The notes below the pieces were generated by a model. That model did not search any database. It was given only the letters and a program-made list of their open reading frames with translations, and was not told the origin of the DNA. A program made the position numbers and the translations under genes. Below, piece by piece: positions 22,601 through 36,300 of a DNA stretch of 64,000 nt (positions are counted from its first letter, which is position 1; every line of letters begins with the position of its first letter). The DNA comes from Ifrita kowaldi (taxonomy: Eukaryota; Chordata; Aves; Passeriformes; Cinclosomatidae): positions 1 through 64,000 of the forward strand of contig VZRS01009624.1 of NCBI GenBank assembly GCA_013398055.1, written 5' to 3'.

Positions 22601-25600
22601 TGGGGGATTATTTTGCTTTCCAGCCACTGTTTACATGTGAACTGCAGCACACAGCACATAGAGAATAATTAACCATCAGGCTGTAAATTCAGATACTGTG
22701 AGGTTATTACCTCAGCCATAAATCTTTGCAACTGCAGCCAAAAGTGGTTGTGAAGGGCAGCAGATTCCACAGGTGGGCCCAGACTGGATCCTGATTTGGT
22801 GTTCAAGGACTGATCAAGGGATTCTTGGGGGAGGAGGAAGAGCTGGGGCATTTTTAGGGGTTAAGGTTGTTTTATAACCAACACTTACCATACATTCCCC
22901 TGGGCAGCTCAGTTACCAAGAAGATGTATTATACTGAACATCTAATAGGTAACTTACTACAGTAAGTTATTTTTAACTAGCATAGATACACAAGACTTCC
23001 TCAAAATTCACATTTAACACTTTGCTAGAGGCTGCTTTTCCACAAGTAACGGTAGTTAATTTTCAGTCTCACACGGCGTCCTAAATATTTGAAGACAGGC
23101 TCAATTCTGTGATTTTTCACTTCTCCACAGGTCGAGTTTTAATAATTCTGTTATAAAGTTTGTCAATAGATAAATTACCAAACCAGACACACATGCACTA
23201 AAACACAATGCACATTTCATTTTATTTCAATTGATAACATTGATAAATATGATATATTCCTCCAGGTTGCACACAAGGGGCCAAATCCAGAAATCTGGGA
23301 TTGGTTCACTGAAAGGGAGACATGTATTACTATTTTTCCTCTTTGTGGATTGTTTTAAGTTATCAATATTGAATTGGATCTGCTTTTGTTGCCCAGTTAC
23401 TCAATATAATCCCACCTTTCATGGGTTCACTGTTAACTTTCAGTTCTACTGCTCTGGATCTTATTTTACTGTTAGTGAATATCCCTGCCCCTCTATCTGG
23501 CTTATGGTACTGGTTCAGGGTGACTGACTTCATCATTTTATTATCCCTTCCCCTCTTTCCCAATTCATCTATTTCCTCTGAACTTTAACACTTTTGCACT
23601 TCTCAAGAAAAGGGGAATAAAATAAGATGAAGATTAAACTGAAATTCAAATGGAGAGCAGCATAGGCAACACTACATTTGGATTTATTTTGCAAAAAAAA
23701 CCTTAAGATCTTTTGTTCTAAATAGAGTTACTGACCTAGAAACATACATTCATTTCTGGAAATAAATCAAAATTCCTCCTATGTTAATCTAATTGCACCA
23801 GTGGAAGCTAAGTAGTCCCTTAAGTAATTTAAGTTTCCTTATTTGAGGGGGAAAAAATTAAATAAAAAAAATCAGACCTTTCCCATCGCTGAGAGTGTGT
23901 TTTGTAGAACAAGCCAGTTATGATTAATTTCTCTGTTTGCAGTAGCAAAGGCATTTTCCTTTAAAACTGGAATAGGTGTGTGCAGATAGTCTGGTTTTTA
24001 GGGAGCACTGTATTAGCAAGTAAATAACATCGAAATATAAAAAACAGTCTAGGTTTGATTGTTTGCTTTTGTTTTACTGTCACTGTCGTAAAAGTTCCCC
24101 ACAAAATCCGATTTCTGAAATAGAGAAAGCTCAGATATAGGAACCTTTTTCTGGAGGCAGCTGCAATGAAAAAAAAGTGGAAACCTTAAGGAATTAATGA
24201 TCCTGCTGAGTTTCCTACCTCGTGCAATCATGAAGCTGTTTTAGAAAAGGGCAGCGGTGCCAATCATCCAAATCATCCCCTCTTCCTGCAGTGCTGGTGG
24301 TGGGAAGAAAGGAGGAACTCTTGCTCTGTGCCCAGGAAAGGGGGCACAGCCCAGGAGGGTTCAGGTGGCTGTGCCTGGAGCCAGGGGCTGACAGTCGGAG
24401 CAGGGATTCCTGTCACAGAATTTATCAGGGCCTATGATATCCTGTGAACCCCTTTTCCTCACACAAAATGTTCTCTGCAAGTATCTCTTCGTCTACAGTA
24501 ATTACCTGGGGATTAGGAAGAGCTAATAAACCCCCCTCTTGAAAGGCTGGATGAATTTGAGATGATAACAGTGTTGTGATGTGTCTAAGGGAGCGGGGGC
24601 ATCTTTCTGATTGTAATTTAATCAACCTTGATTAAAAGAAAGAAACATTTACCTGTATCCTGCTCAATAAATTTTGATAAAAGTCTCTATATTTCAGCAG
24701 GCAGCCAATCAATCTCTACCACCTCCCATGCTTACCATAAACACTCTAAACTCAGATCTCATCTACTTCTGCTCCAAGAAACCAAAGGAAGACACGACGG
24801 TGCAGTACGTGGCTAAAACCCCTGAAGAATACTCCTAAAAACAAAACCCACGCCAGCAGTGCTCTTGGGAGACACAGGCCTGGCTTCCTCTTTAATACAC
24901 TCCAAATCCCCGTGCTGGTATTTGGGATAACTGCTTCCTCAGATTGGGGATTTTTAGCCAGCAGAGCAGCACTGATGCATTTGCAGCACGTTCAGCCCTC
25001 AGCACCACTGCAGGGATGTAAAATTAGATCTGTGACTCAAAGGACTCTCCTTCTCTGACCCTGCAGCAGCAGGACCACCAAAGAGCTTCTGGCTTCCACC
25101 AGCACCTGCATAAAGTCTTCTGCAGCAGCAAACTACCCTTGAAGTCTTCCCTCAGTAACCATCTCTAAAGGAAGAGTAATTGAAATTAGCTACTTTTTCC
25201 TGATGCGCTGCAGCTGAGGAGACAACAGTAAATAGTAATTATCTGTACTCTTCCCGAAATATCGAGCCTCTGAAGTTCCAGTTGTTTGTCCTCAAATACA
25301 CCAGAGCTCACCATCAGTGTAAAAACTTCTTCCCACCATTTCTTCCAGTCTTTGAAAGAAAAGCCCATGCAGTGAAAAATCTAAAGATGCAATGGATTGA
25401 ATATGATTATTATTCCTTATTATTGAACATGATTAGCTTATTGCTTCCGCTGAGTATCTTAATTACTGTAGGTGTTACTAATTCAGACAACTAGGGCTTG
25501 ATTAGGTTAAAGTTATTTTTCCTACTTTAGTCTAATAGTTCCTTTTATTTACATCAAGAGCCCTAAGCTGCACATACTTTAAAAGAACCCCAAATAGTCA

Positions 25601-28600
25601 AAGAAGCACCTACTTTCCGAGTGACTGAGTAGGGAAATAGTGAGTCAGTGCTGTTTAATCAGAGTAAATCCTAGCAATGGACTGCATTTTCCATATTCTT
25701 CACACAAGCTGAAACAAGCCAATTCCTGTAAGGTTTTAGGCCCCAAGTTTAAGTAGGTCAAAAAATAAGAACACTGACAATTAAACAGACTCTGCAGACA
25801 ATAAAAATTAACATATTGCAAAATCACCTTCACTAAATGCAAATGGGAGATGAGATTCTGATATGCTTACTCCAGTATTAATTTGAGTGTGAGTGCTGAT
25901 GAACTGAGGTGCTAATTAACTTGTAAAGCTATCACTATTTGGCTTTAACTGATTGGCTGTATTACAGAAATCCTACAATGCTCAGAACATGTCAGAAAAA
26001 AAAAAGAAAAAGCTAAAAATACTTAAATTCTCACTGTTTTGAGACAGTGGTGGTTTTAAAAGCAACAGAAGGGAAATCCAACAGATAAGAGCTGCTTTCC
26101 AAAATAATGAAGTGAATTAAATTAAACTATAGCTTGATGAAAATTGGTGAAGAAAACAGCACTAATGGTGCTAAGAATGGAATATAACATCTCTCTGCCT
26201 GCACCACACATTCCATAAGCACACTGTGCACATAAAGCAATGCAGTGAGTGCAATAAACATAAAGCACAGTAAAAAGGAGAATGCACACTTTATATTAGG
26301 CAGTATACAGAAACCCAGACCAATTATGTACATAAAATATTGGTATATGCTTCACACAGAGGCAAGTGAAAAAAAACCAACGAGGAAAGAGCAGGGCAGC
26401 AGGCGACATTTTCAAGATGAAGGAAGTCCAGACCAGAACAGGAGCTAATTAAGGAGCACATGGCTATTCCCTCTCCCTCACCTTGTTCCAAAACCCCTCC
26501 AAAACATATCAGGCAGCATCAAATGAGGCAGGAGATCATCCATTTTTACTCTTTCCCCTGCTTAAAACACCACCACAAACTGACTGCCCTGAAGCTCCTG
26601 TTTCAAACACTTTCCCCCTTTCCACTCTTATCTCCTCAGCTGGATACAGAAGATTCCCAAAGAGGCACTTCCACATCTGGCACATAATAAAGTTTAACAT
26701 CTGAGAGGCACCTGCTGAAAGTGTGGGGTGATGATTGTGGGTAGGAACAGTGGCCCCCACAAGCTGGGATCTGTCTCAGAGCTTGGTAACTTCCCTGAAA
26801 ACGCAGCACTCTGCAATTAGAACACAGCTAAAGGAAGGACCCCACCTGTTTCTTGATCATTTATGCACCATTTTGTGTTAATTAAGGATCATCTATACCA
26901 AGTTTTAAGCCTGAATGTCACACAGTTAATAACGAACTGCAAACAGTCACTAGCTCAGGAAAGAAATATATAGGGAAGCCAATTAGCAGGGGAAAAAAAC
27001 CCCTCAAAATTGTTAAATACAGATCCTTAAGTGTCTTATTACATAAATAGTTAATTAAGAATAATTTACAGAAACAATTATCATTACCACATTAACACTA
27101 ATTGTTCTACCCAGGAAGACAGCATTGTACAAAGCAAGATTGCCTGCCTGTTACTTCAGCACATAAAAATGTCAAGGGACTTTCTTTGGTCTCCTTAATT
27201 CCCTTCCAGTCTTTCACCATCTCAAGACAGAAGAGCTGTAAAACAAATCCATAGAACGGGGGTTAATATTAGACACACCACCTGCCTACTTTTATTGAAA
27301 TAAGTCACGTTATTCTATTCAAAATATTCCTCCTTTTTTCCCCTTCCTTCATGAAAAGATGTCACTTACAACCCTGCCCAGGAAAAAGTGTCACCACTAA
27401 TACTATACAGATAACAAGGAGCAAGATTAAATAAATAGGAAGAGACATAATTATGTCTACACACGGTTTAAATCTGGAGTTTTTAAATTCAATGGAAAAG
27501 TCTTCAAAGAGAAAAAAACCCAAAACAACCGTGGATATAAAAGAGAGCGGAAAAAAGGACTGTCAAAAATTACACGCAGGAGGGATGAAAAGGCGGCTTT
27601 CTGCTCCCATCTCTGATGCCAACATTGTTTTCTCCAAAGCTACAGATGGAAATAGGAGCTCAGTGCATGTACCAGGCACAGGATCTGGCCCTTCAGCTCA
27701 GGGCTGTTGTGCCTGATTGAGTTTAATTTAAGCTTTCTTCAGATTGCCTCCCCTGTTGCCTCTCTGCCAGGAGCTTTCCCCGCACAGCACGTCCTGCCTG
27801 CGGGGCAGGGAACGAGGGCAGCTCCCGCTGCAGCTCCAGCAGCACAGGGATTTCATCTCCATGGGTTCCCACTCCCAAAATCCAGCCACCTTCTCAACCA
27901 CGAGTACCCCAAAATCACCTGCCTTCCATTACAAATTTGCTCCAGTAAAACAGCTGGAGATGTGAACGCCTCCTCCTGGATCTCAGACATGAGTAGCTCA
28001 AACTCCAAAATTCTTTTGTAGGACAAGCAGGGCCTCTGAGATTGGACCATTTAACCCTGTGTCCCATCAAACCAATCCAAAACCCCCAGAGCATGTAACA
28101 ACAACATTATTACAACAACAACCCTAAATACAGTCAACCTTGTACTTGCTCATTTAAAAGCCAATCAGACCAATGTCCTTGGACATTGCAAAAAACATGC
28201 TACAAACCAGCTGGTTTTTCCTCAATCTATATGACAAAGATGCCAGCCACCTCCTGCCTGCCTCTTCCAGGAAGAGACAAAAATTAGACCACTTAATTTC
28301 ATGTAGACTTGCTTCTCCTCAATTGCCACGCAAATTAGAGGCAGATGTGGAAGGCAAACATATCTTTTAGGATGTTAACTTCTCACCTTCCACTGCAGTT
28401 ACACACACGCAGCACTAAGAGCCCTGTGGACCTGCAGCAACCTGGAGAAACAGACTGTGAAAAATACTACATATATTTTGCATAATTATCAGTGTGAGGG
28501 GCTGGGCTCAAAGTTCTTCCCAATCCAACGATCTCGAGAAACAGAAAGTTTTAAGTTGCTGACGTAGGAAGACAAATGAGTTTAATTTAGTAAGTGCAGC

Positions 28601-31214
28601 AGATCCTGATCCCTCTGTACATTCAAGTGTCAACCACTAAAGCGATGCTTTCCAGGCTTACAGATGAGCTGGGTAACTCTGACAGCCCCAAACTCAGCAC
28701 TAGATGCATTGTTCAAGCTCAGCCTACAAAATGGCATTAACCCAGTTTTTCCTAATTATGGCTCAGAGAAATTCCAGGGTGGCAGCAACCTCTGCAGGCT
28801 GGCCTGTCACATGAGAATTACCCAATTTGGGGCTTTTGCTAAAATAGCTTGTAGGGATTAAGCTTTTTTACCTTGAAGCCGAGTTAAATAAATGCACCAC
28901 CTCATCAGAAGAACAAAGCAGACTTCAGCACTGTTTGTGTTAGTGCTGTCATTCCAAAATTCCTCAGCCTTAAGAAATGCTGCAGAAACACGAGCTCATT
29001 TATACCAGGGCACCTGCTCCCAGCAAGGCCAGACAGGGCATTATTATCCTCTACAAGCTCATCTTTGGAATAACACAGCAAAATTAGAGACTGAACACTA
29101 CGCAAAGACAAAAAAATTTTACTTTTTCTTACGTCCCAAAGCTTTCTTGCGAACGCTAAAGCCACACTTGTCCAGCTGCCTCAGGAGGGAACCCTGCACA
29201 CAGCAGCAGGAACCTCACAGGGCCACTTTACCCGTGTTGGCAGACAGGACTTTGAGGGCAGCTTGTTACCAGTGGTTCTGTGTGGAGCTGTGGGATAACG
29301 AGGACAACTCCTGAGAGTCATTCCGTGCCTCTGGTCCCGGTGCCAGGCTCCACGCCAGGCTCTCTCCGCCGCTCTCCCGCGCGTCCTGACATGGGAAGCG
29401 AGCGGGAGCTGGATGTGCTGAAATCAGAGCTCAGCCTCTCAGAGCTCCCTCCAACAATGCTGCCTAATGAAAATGATGCCAGAGGAGAAGAGAGAGGTAA
29501 TGAGGCATCTCAAAAAACGTCACACGTGCTCGCTGGAAGGTGCGGGAGCACTGAGGTGCACTCCCCCGGATTTTCAAATAGATGGAATAATGACTTCCCT
29601 GACAACTGCAAAGCTCCTGTCCCAGAACTGGCATCTTCTGGTTTAAAACAAGCTGTAACAGGGAAGCAGCACTTGGAGAACAATCCCTGGCTGCTCCTCT
29701 CCTCACACAGAGGCTCAGCAGTGGACAGGACAAGGATGAGCTTCCCACCCACAGCCCAAGGATCCCACTTCACCACAGGCTGCTGCTGCTCTGCCTGAAC
29801 TTTTGTCCTGTGCTCCTCCCAGCTCCAGCACAGCCAGCCTACCCACAGTGTGGGAATGCAGAGGGCACCTTTTAATATTTAACATTCAAATGAGGCCCAG
29901 CGTGTAAACACTGACAGCTGCCCCATCTCTGACTCCCTGCCTCACTGCCTGACACATCTTTGGCCTTTCAGTTCAGCCAGTAGATGCGCAAAATTCACAC
30001 TCACAAAGTCTCCTCTGGATGGGACTGCAGAGGGTTTTGTACCTTGAAGAAAACCAAACCATAATAATAAGGCTATCCAGGTATTCCAAGTAAGTGCCCA
30101 TTATTAATAAGGAATTTTTCAGCACTTCTAGCTTGCAGCAGTAAGCTCCATGAGGCAGGTATCTTCTTTTTTTTGTAACATAAATTTACTGCTCTCCAGG
30201 TTTCACTCCTTGTTTCATCTGTTGGCATGAAGCATCTGTTTTATCTTTCCAACTCTCTGCACCAACCACCCTAATTTTTTCCAGCTTCTCTGCTGTATTT
30301 TCTATCTGCTATCTTTTTGACTCTAATCCCTTGCAGCATGATGGCATTAGAGAACTTTTGCAACTTATTTTTTTATTTATTCCATTCTCCAGACGTGCTA
30401 TGATCCTGTCGGCATTAAGGAGTAAGCAATTAATTTTTCTCTGTATGGTGGGAAAAGATAAGAAGAAATCAGCTAAATTTACAGGTCAGAGATTAAGCAG
30501 AACTTTCACTCCTGCATTTAGACCACAGGAACACCTACCCATTGATAATATGCTGCTTCATTGAAGTTGTTGTTAAGAGCACCTTAGTGAACCTCTGGCA
30601 TGGTCCAGATCTTACCTCTGTGATTGCCCAAGGACTTTCAAGCCCATAATTCTATAAAACTATGTCAAATTAATTTTCTACTTTTATAATGTAATTTTCT
30701 AATTTTATCATTCTCATCACTTCTGTGAAGAGTGGAAGCCAGAAAATAGGGAGAGATTCAAGTGAAGGTTTCCACTGTGAGAGAAGCTGCAATCCCATTA
30801 GATGTTCATCATTAGTTGTTAAACAGTACACATATGAGATAAAAAGACTCAGTTAACACAAAATTGCTCATATCCTCTTTTTGCTGAAATCCATGTCAGT
30901 TCAGAATCTGAACAACAGACAACCAAAGCAACAGATTTTCAAGATCTCCTTTGGGAATAAATGCTTTAAGGATAACTTTTCCAGCATACTGGAAAGGAAA
31001 AGTAAAATCTGAAAGTCTACAGAATTCTATTCTCACTCTCACAACACAGACAAAAGCACTGCAAAATAGAGATGAAGGCAAATTTAAGGCATAAATAATA
31101 TTCAATAATGACTTCATAGTCACTTTCTTTTCCAAGTACTATACATGTATATCTTCATTTATTGATTGCCATCGCACTTACGAGAAAGCTACAGCTCAGC
31201 TTTGCTTTATGGGC

Positions 31215-31280
31215 TGTCCTGGTTTCAGCTGGGATCATTTCTTTCTGTGCTTAGTTACCAGCTGGGTTTAAACCACGACA
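31215..31280 (+). mobile_element. Collapsed solo LTR: both termini, middle deleted
   Basis: This 66-bp segment begins TGTCCTGGTTTCAGCTGGGA, the start of the same type of avian LTR as at 7188-7379, and ends TTAGTTACCAGCTGGGTTTA followed by AACCACGACA, the LTR end. Almost the whole LTR between them is absent. The flanks are TGGGC before and TGGGT after, a possible 5-bp target-site duplication with one mismatch, which supports a real LTR insertion that later lost its centre. Confidence 0.75.
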
Positions 31281-32734
31281 TGGGTGTTGTTTTCTTTTTC
31301 TTAATCAAAAGCATTTTAATTTACTTAGCCATTTGATTGTATTTTTTTTTTTCTATTCTCTTTTAAGCTTCCACCATGGCCCTTGCAGAGCAGCAGAGGG
31401 GAGGGAGGCTGTGCTTCCATCACTCCCCATCTCCCACAGGCTGTCAGTGACATCCTGATCTCCCGCAGCCTGAGCCTTTTCCCGCTGCACTGGTACTTGC
31501 TGCTCAGTGCCACTGGCACCTCTTTCTCCATCAAGAAGAAAGATGAACAGCCCAGGTAGTCAGGTTCAATTTCACTCCATAGATCAGCTAACTAGGAGAG
31601 CTGCAGCAGAGCATAATTTACATCCCCCGTCAGAAGTCGGAGCGTAGCTGACAGCCAACTCCACACAGCTTTGTCTGATCTTAATCCATCCCCGCACTCC
31701 GAGCTCCAGCAGCAACCAGCTGGGCCCAACTGAAACCTTTTAACGCCTATCCTACAGCACAAAATGCTCCATTGCTACAGAAAAGCCTGCTCTTTATGGA
31801 AAAAAAACCCCCAATGAAATCAACATAGCATAGAAAAATATAGATTAAGCATTCCGCTGTAAAAGCGAAGTGAAATCCAGGTGATTGTCCCCCAGGTAAA
31901 TGTTTGCTAAAATAAAGGGCATATCCTTCTTAATTCTAAGTAGTTCAATATAATTTTTGAGGAGCAAAAGTTTGTCTTTTTTATTTATCTTCGAGTGACC
32001 TCGGCTTCGAGCAAAGCACTCACAATGCTGCAGGCAGCACTGCTACAACAACACAGCTTAAGGCTGAGCCTTTCCATCATCACTGTCTAATGGCTCGCCT
32101 AAAAATGGCTTTGCAATAAAATTATATTAATTACAGCTAATACTCTCATACTTGATAAAGAAAAATGCATTTTCCTCCTGTGCCTGTTCAGTGACAGAAC
32201 CCTATGTGGCACCGCCCAGAGCAGCAGCGTCCTGCTGGAACTGTCATCCCACATCCAGCTCAGCATCCTTCACAAAAGTGACAGTGAGGTAAAATTCAGC
32301 TTTTAACTCACGCCAGAGATTGGAAAGTCAATGAAAACCTTGTTTCTTTCAGAGCCATTAGCGCTGAGTCCTTCTACAAGAACAGGTACAGCTGCTTGAA
32401 ACGCTTGAACCCGGCAGCTCACAAACACCTGAGAGAGGAGCCTCTGCTGAGGAGAAAAGGCTTTACAGGCAGGGAGTTTGGCTGGTATCTTTTCATACAG
32501 AAAAACAGCATTTTCTTTTGTAAAATCAGTGTAGTTTATGTGCCCTTCACTGATTTACAGGACAAACCACAGAAGTTTTTATCAGATCATCAGAGACACC
32601 ACCTAACCTCATTCACATCTGGGAGGAATCGTGCCCAGACAGAACAATCCTTGTTCCTTTAGCTGATTGTATTTAGTAGCTGAGAAGCAGAAAAGCCTAA
32701 CTCTGGGCGTCGAGTCCATAATTTTACATCTCTG

Positions 32735-32788
32735 GATTTCCAAGATTTACATCTGTCATAAACATCAGAAACACGAATCTTGGAAATC
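32735..32788. repeat. Perfect 13-bp inverted repeat (54-nt potential hairpin)
   Basis: GATTTCCAAGATT at 32735-32747 is the exact reverse complement of AATCTTGGAAATC at 32776-32788, with 28 bases between. Either strand could form a stem-loop. No flanking element boundary is recognisable and the function is unknown. Confidence 0.8.
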
Positions 32789-35700
32789 AAATATGAAAAT
32801 GAGGGATGATGCTGCGATGCGCTGCAGCACGGGCAAATTGCTGTCATTTCCTGAGAGGTGGCAGCATTTCAGTGGTGGCTGATTGCTTTATTATTTTTGC
32901 ATTCATTGCCCATCACTGATGTATGCAGGTTCATTTTCATTTTTAAAAAGTAGCTCTAAAATAAAGTTCTAAAACGCACCGTTCACAATAGGCAGAGTGC
33001 ACATGTGATTTCTGTGAATTCCTCATCTTTATTTAGTTTCAAACTTCGTACAATACTCTGAGATGTGGGATAGAAAAGACAGACACCCACCTCCGTGGGC
33101 AGTATTTACAGTTGTGTACAGCATCTCTACTAATTTTGTGTTTCAGAATGTCCAAAATATGTCCAGCAATGGAAACTTCAAAATGTACATCAGCATTACC
33201 AGCTTCTTGTATAGCAGGTTCTCAAAAATACTTCTTAAATACACTTACTCATCTGCCCTTTCCATTCCAGAGAAAGGGAAGAAGGAGAGCAATATTTTCA
33301 TTTTTTAGTGAAATAAACTAATGGAAAAATATTTGCCTATATCCTGCAAGGGAAGCAGCAAGGATGGAAGGCTGTTGACACACACTTTATTACATCAACT
33401 GGAATGTTCTTTGCTTATCAATACATTATCACAGTGTGGTTTTTGTCACAGGGGTATCTGAATGTTAACCCCCCTGTACTTATTTTTTTACTATTCACTG
33501 CGTTTTCCTCCTTGTACACTGAAGGTTTGCTGGACACTTCCTGAACCCCTTTGCTTGGATCAAACTTTCTGTACAAAAAGGCCATTTCTGTGCCCTCCCC
33601 ACATTTTCCTCTGAATTTTATTTACTGCAAGAAGGGGAACTAAATAAAAAAAATTTATATTTACAGTTCTGTAAATGCTGCCCACACTGAGCAGGAAAAC
33701 ACCAACAGCACAAGTCATGGCTTTTAAATTGTGACTTTAAGAGAGCTCAAAGTCCTTGGACCTTGTTTTAAAAAGCAGGTGAGATTCCCCACATATGCAA
33801 TTTGCTTTGGTACACTTGCTGTTTGGTCCAAATCTTCCATTCTTCCACAACTGTGATCTCATTTTTCTGTATTTTATTTCTTTAAGTGCTAAAGGAAGTA
33901 GGAAAAGTGGTTTTCTAGTCCAGTGTCTAGATGGCAACTACACCTGAGGTAAAAGTAACTCAGCCTTATGTGAGTAACAGGGGCACTCGGCAGAGACAGT
34001 TCTCAACCCTCACCAGACCTTTACAGCCACTAATTCTCCTTTCTGTATTGGATCCAAAACATTTGTGGATGCACTGGAACTCCATAGCCACACAAATACA
34101 GAGCCACTGATGGAGCCCAGCATTAATAAATGCCTCCAAACCTTCCTTTGGTTTCCTAGACTATGTGCAAAGGTGAGGGAACACTATTTAAAGCCACCCC
34201 TCAAGCTGCTACAAACCCAATCTGTTGTAAAGCAAACAGCGCCCGAAAATTATCCTTAGTGCAAGTTCAGTGAAGAGAAACCATTGTCAGGATCTTTCTC
34301 TCAGGTTATTTCCCATTCCATGGTAGCAAAAAGATGCTTATTTTCCTAACAGGTTAATTCTAGAAACCTTCATGGAAAGTGTATTATGGAAGAATATGCA
34401 CCGAGAAACTTTTTCAGGAAAATCTCAGTCTGCTGTTAGCAAGGATGGAAGAAAGGATGGAGTGGGATATAATAAAGGAAGAAATAACTGAGGCCACGGA
34501 GGGCAAGCCGGGTTTGCAGAAGGCCTCTAGGATGTAGTTAGAGAAACAACCCTTGCACCTTTTCTAGCAACACCTCCCAGGACACTCCTGCAAACCAATT
34601 AGGGAGAAAATCCCTGCAATGGGAGGTCCAAAAAAAAAAAAAAGAGGACAGGGCAAATCAAAATAGGTGCTGCAGTTCGCTGAGGCTCCTAACGCTGAAG
34701 GAAAACAATATATTTCCATCCTTGAAACAAATACACTGACACGACTGGTGACTGACCAGTGTTTAAGTTCTGACTTCAATAATCATATGAGGCTTTATTT
34801 TGAGATTACAAAATGCTTCTTCCTGTAATTCACAACAGTTAAGCTCTGGCTCTTTTCCATTAACTGCTCTAAGCACTCACTGTCTCTCATCCTTGTGGCA
34901 CTGCTTATGCACCATCACCTTCCTCTCTGCATTGCTGGAACTGCTCTTTACCTGCAGCCTCTGGAAAAGCACTGCAGAAACACTACATTTAGACAGAAAC
35001 GGCAAAAAGACTGTAATGATGCCAAAGAGCAGTAATTAAAGTGAGACCAATGAAACTGGGGAGACACTGAAAGACAAAATTTACTTGAAATATCGTATCT
35101 CAGCCAACCTAAGGAAAAGAAAAATCTAAACAGTTTTTCATTTAGGGTTATGGTTAATTATTTATGAAGGTAAATCCGTAAAGACTAACAGCTGTATCAG
35201 AGAAATCTTCTGCCTGTGTATTTGCAAACACTGCAATTCCCACACTCCCAAAGTTACTCCTGGGCTATAAGTTTTGATGGGGAAGCAAGGAAGAATGGAG
35301 CTTTTTCTGGAACATCCCACTAAATCCAGTTTGAAAAGGAAAAATTTTGATTTATATTGAGACTGTAAAAGGAGTTGAAGAAAACCAAAGTGTGGTGTGA
35401 TTAGAACTCGAATATTGGTGAAGAGATTCCCATTTGGGTGTATTTAGACCACAAAGGAGTCTCAACATGCAGGGGATGTTCATTATAAAATGACAAATTT
35501 AAGCAGATCTTTTCAAAGCAATCACTTAGTTTAGGAAAAATGCACTACCAGAAGTGCTTGATTTCCTGCAATAATATTTGTAAATAGTTTAAGGAAATAC
35601 CTGAAATTACAGACCAGTTTTTATGGCTCATTCAATTCAGCATCACAGCATTGCTCAAAGGGAGACAAGTCAGAAACATAAAACTGTCAGAACTTCCTTA

Positions 35701-36179
35701 AAACTCAAGCACGATGTAGCCTAAATCTGCCACCACACACCTGAAAAAAAAGTGGAAGGAAAATTAAAAAGAAACCTCAGAAAACAAGGCTGACGTGATT
35801 TGTGTGTGCGCCTTTTGGGATTTAAAGGCAAGGAAAAAAAAAAAAGACATTTTCTGCCAAAGTTATTTGACGAAAGTTGTTCCATCCCAAATCTCCTTTT
35901 TATCTGCCTTGGGCAGAATTCTCAATTTCCTACAAGCAGAGTCCAAAGTGGGATTGGAGGCTCATGGCACCTCCGGAGCTGTGCAGATCCAACACCTGCC
36001 CCTGAAGCCGCCTGTCATTTTCCCCAATGCCACTGACACACTTTCCCTACTTTCCTCTCTTTGTTAACTCATAAAGGGAAAACTGGGAAGAGAGCAGCTT
36101 TCTGCTGCAGGCTGGATTCATTAGGAACGTCCTGACAATGTGCTGCCAAATGAAGGGAGGCAAAACTGGTGGAGAAATA

Positions 36180-36300
36180 CGGTGAATATTTTTGTATTTT
36201 AATTGCGTCGCGCCGCATATTTTACCTGCGGGAGATGAAAATATTTACAGCCTTTCACGTGTTTACAGCAAGATGTACGTCTTTGTCAGAGACTGAGGGG
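36180..36300. promoter_or_regulatory. Candidate conserved/regulatory block with local CpG cluster
   Basis: Within AT-rich, CpG-poor intron, five CpG dinucleotides fall between 36206 and 36230 in the run around GCGTCGCGCCGC. This is followed by TTTACCTGCGGG, an E-box CACGTG at 36256-36261 overlapping a forkhead-like GTTTACA. Such retention of CpGs in an otherwise depleted intron suggests constraint or recent origin. That it is an enhancer is inference only; cross-species alignment would be the test. Confidence 0.3.

Noticed and set aside
22950..22969. Small palindrome TAACTTACTACAGTAAGTTA
   Set aside because: Nine-base stems of AT-rich sequence are expected by chance in 64 kb.
28892..29314. 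140-codon plus-strand open frame
   Set aside because: No domain or homology recognised; an 86-codon frame is open on the opposite strand. Considered chance.
29280..29798. 172-codon plus-strand open frame
   Set aside because: No domain, biased towards low-stop GC-rich sequence, overlapped by open frames on the other strand, and no clear splice or promoter context. Treated as chance.
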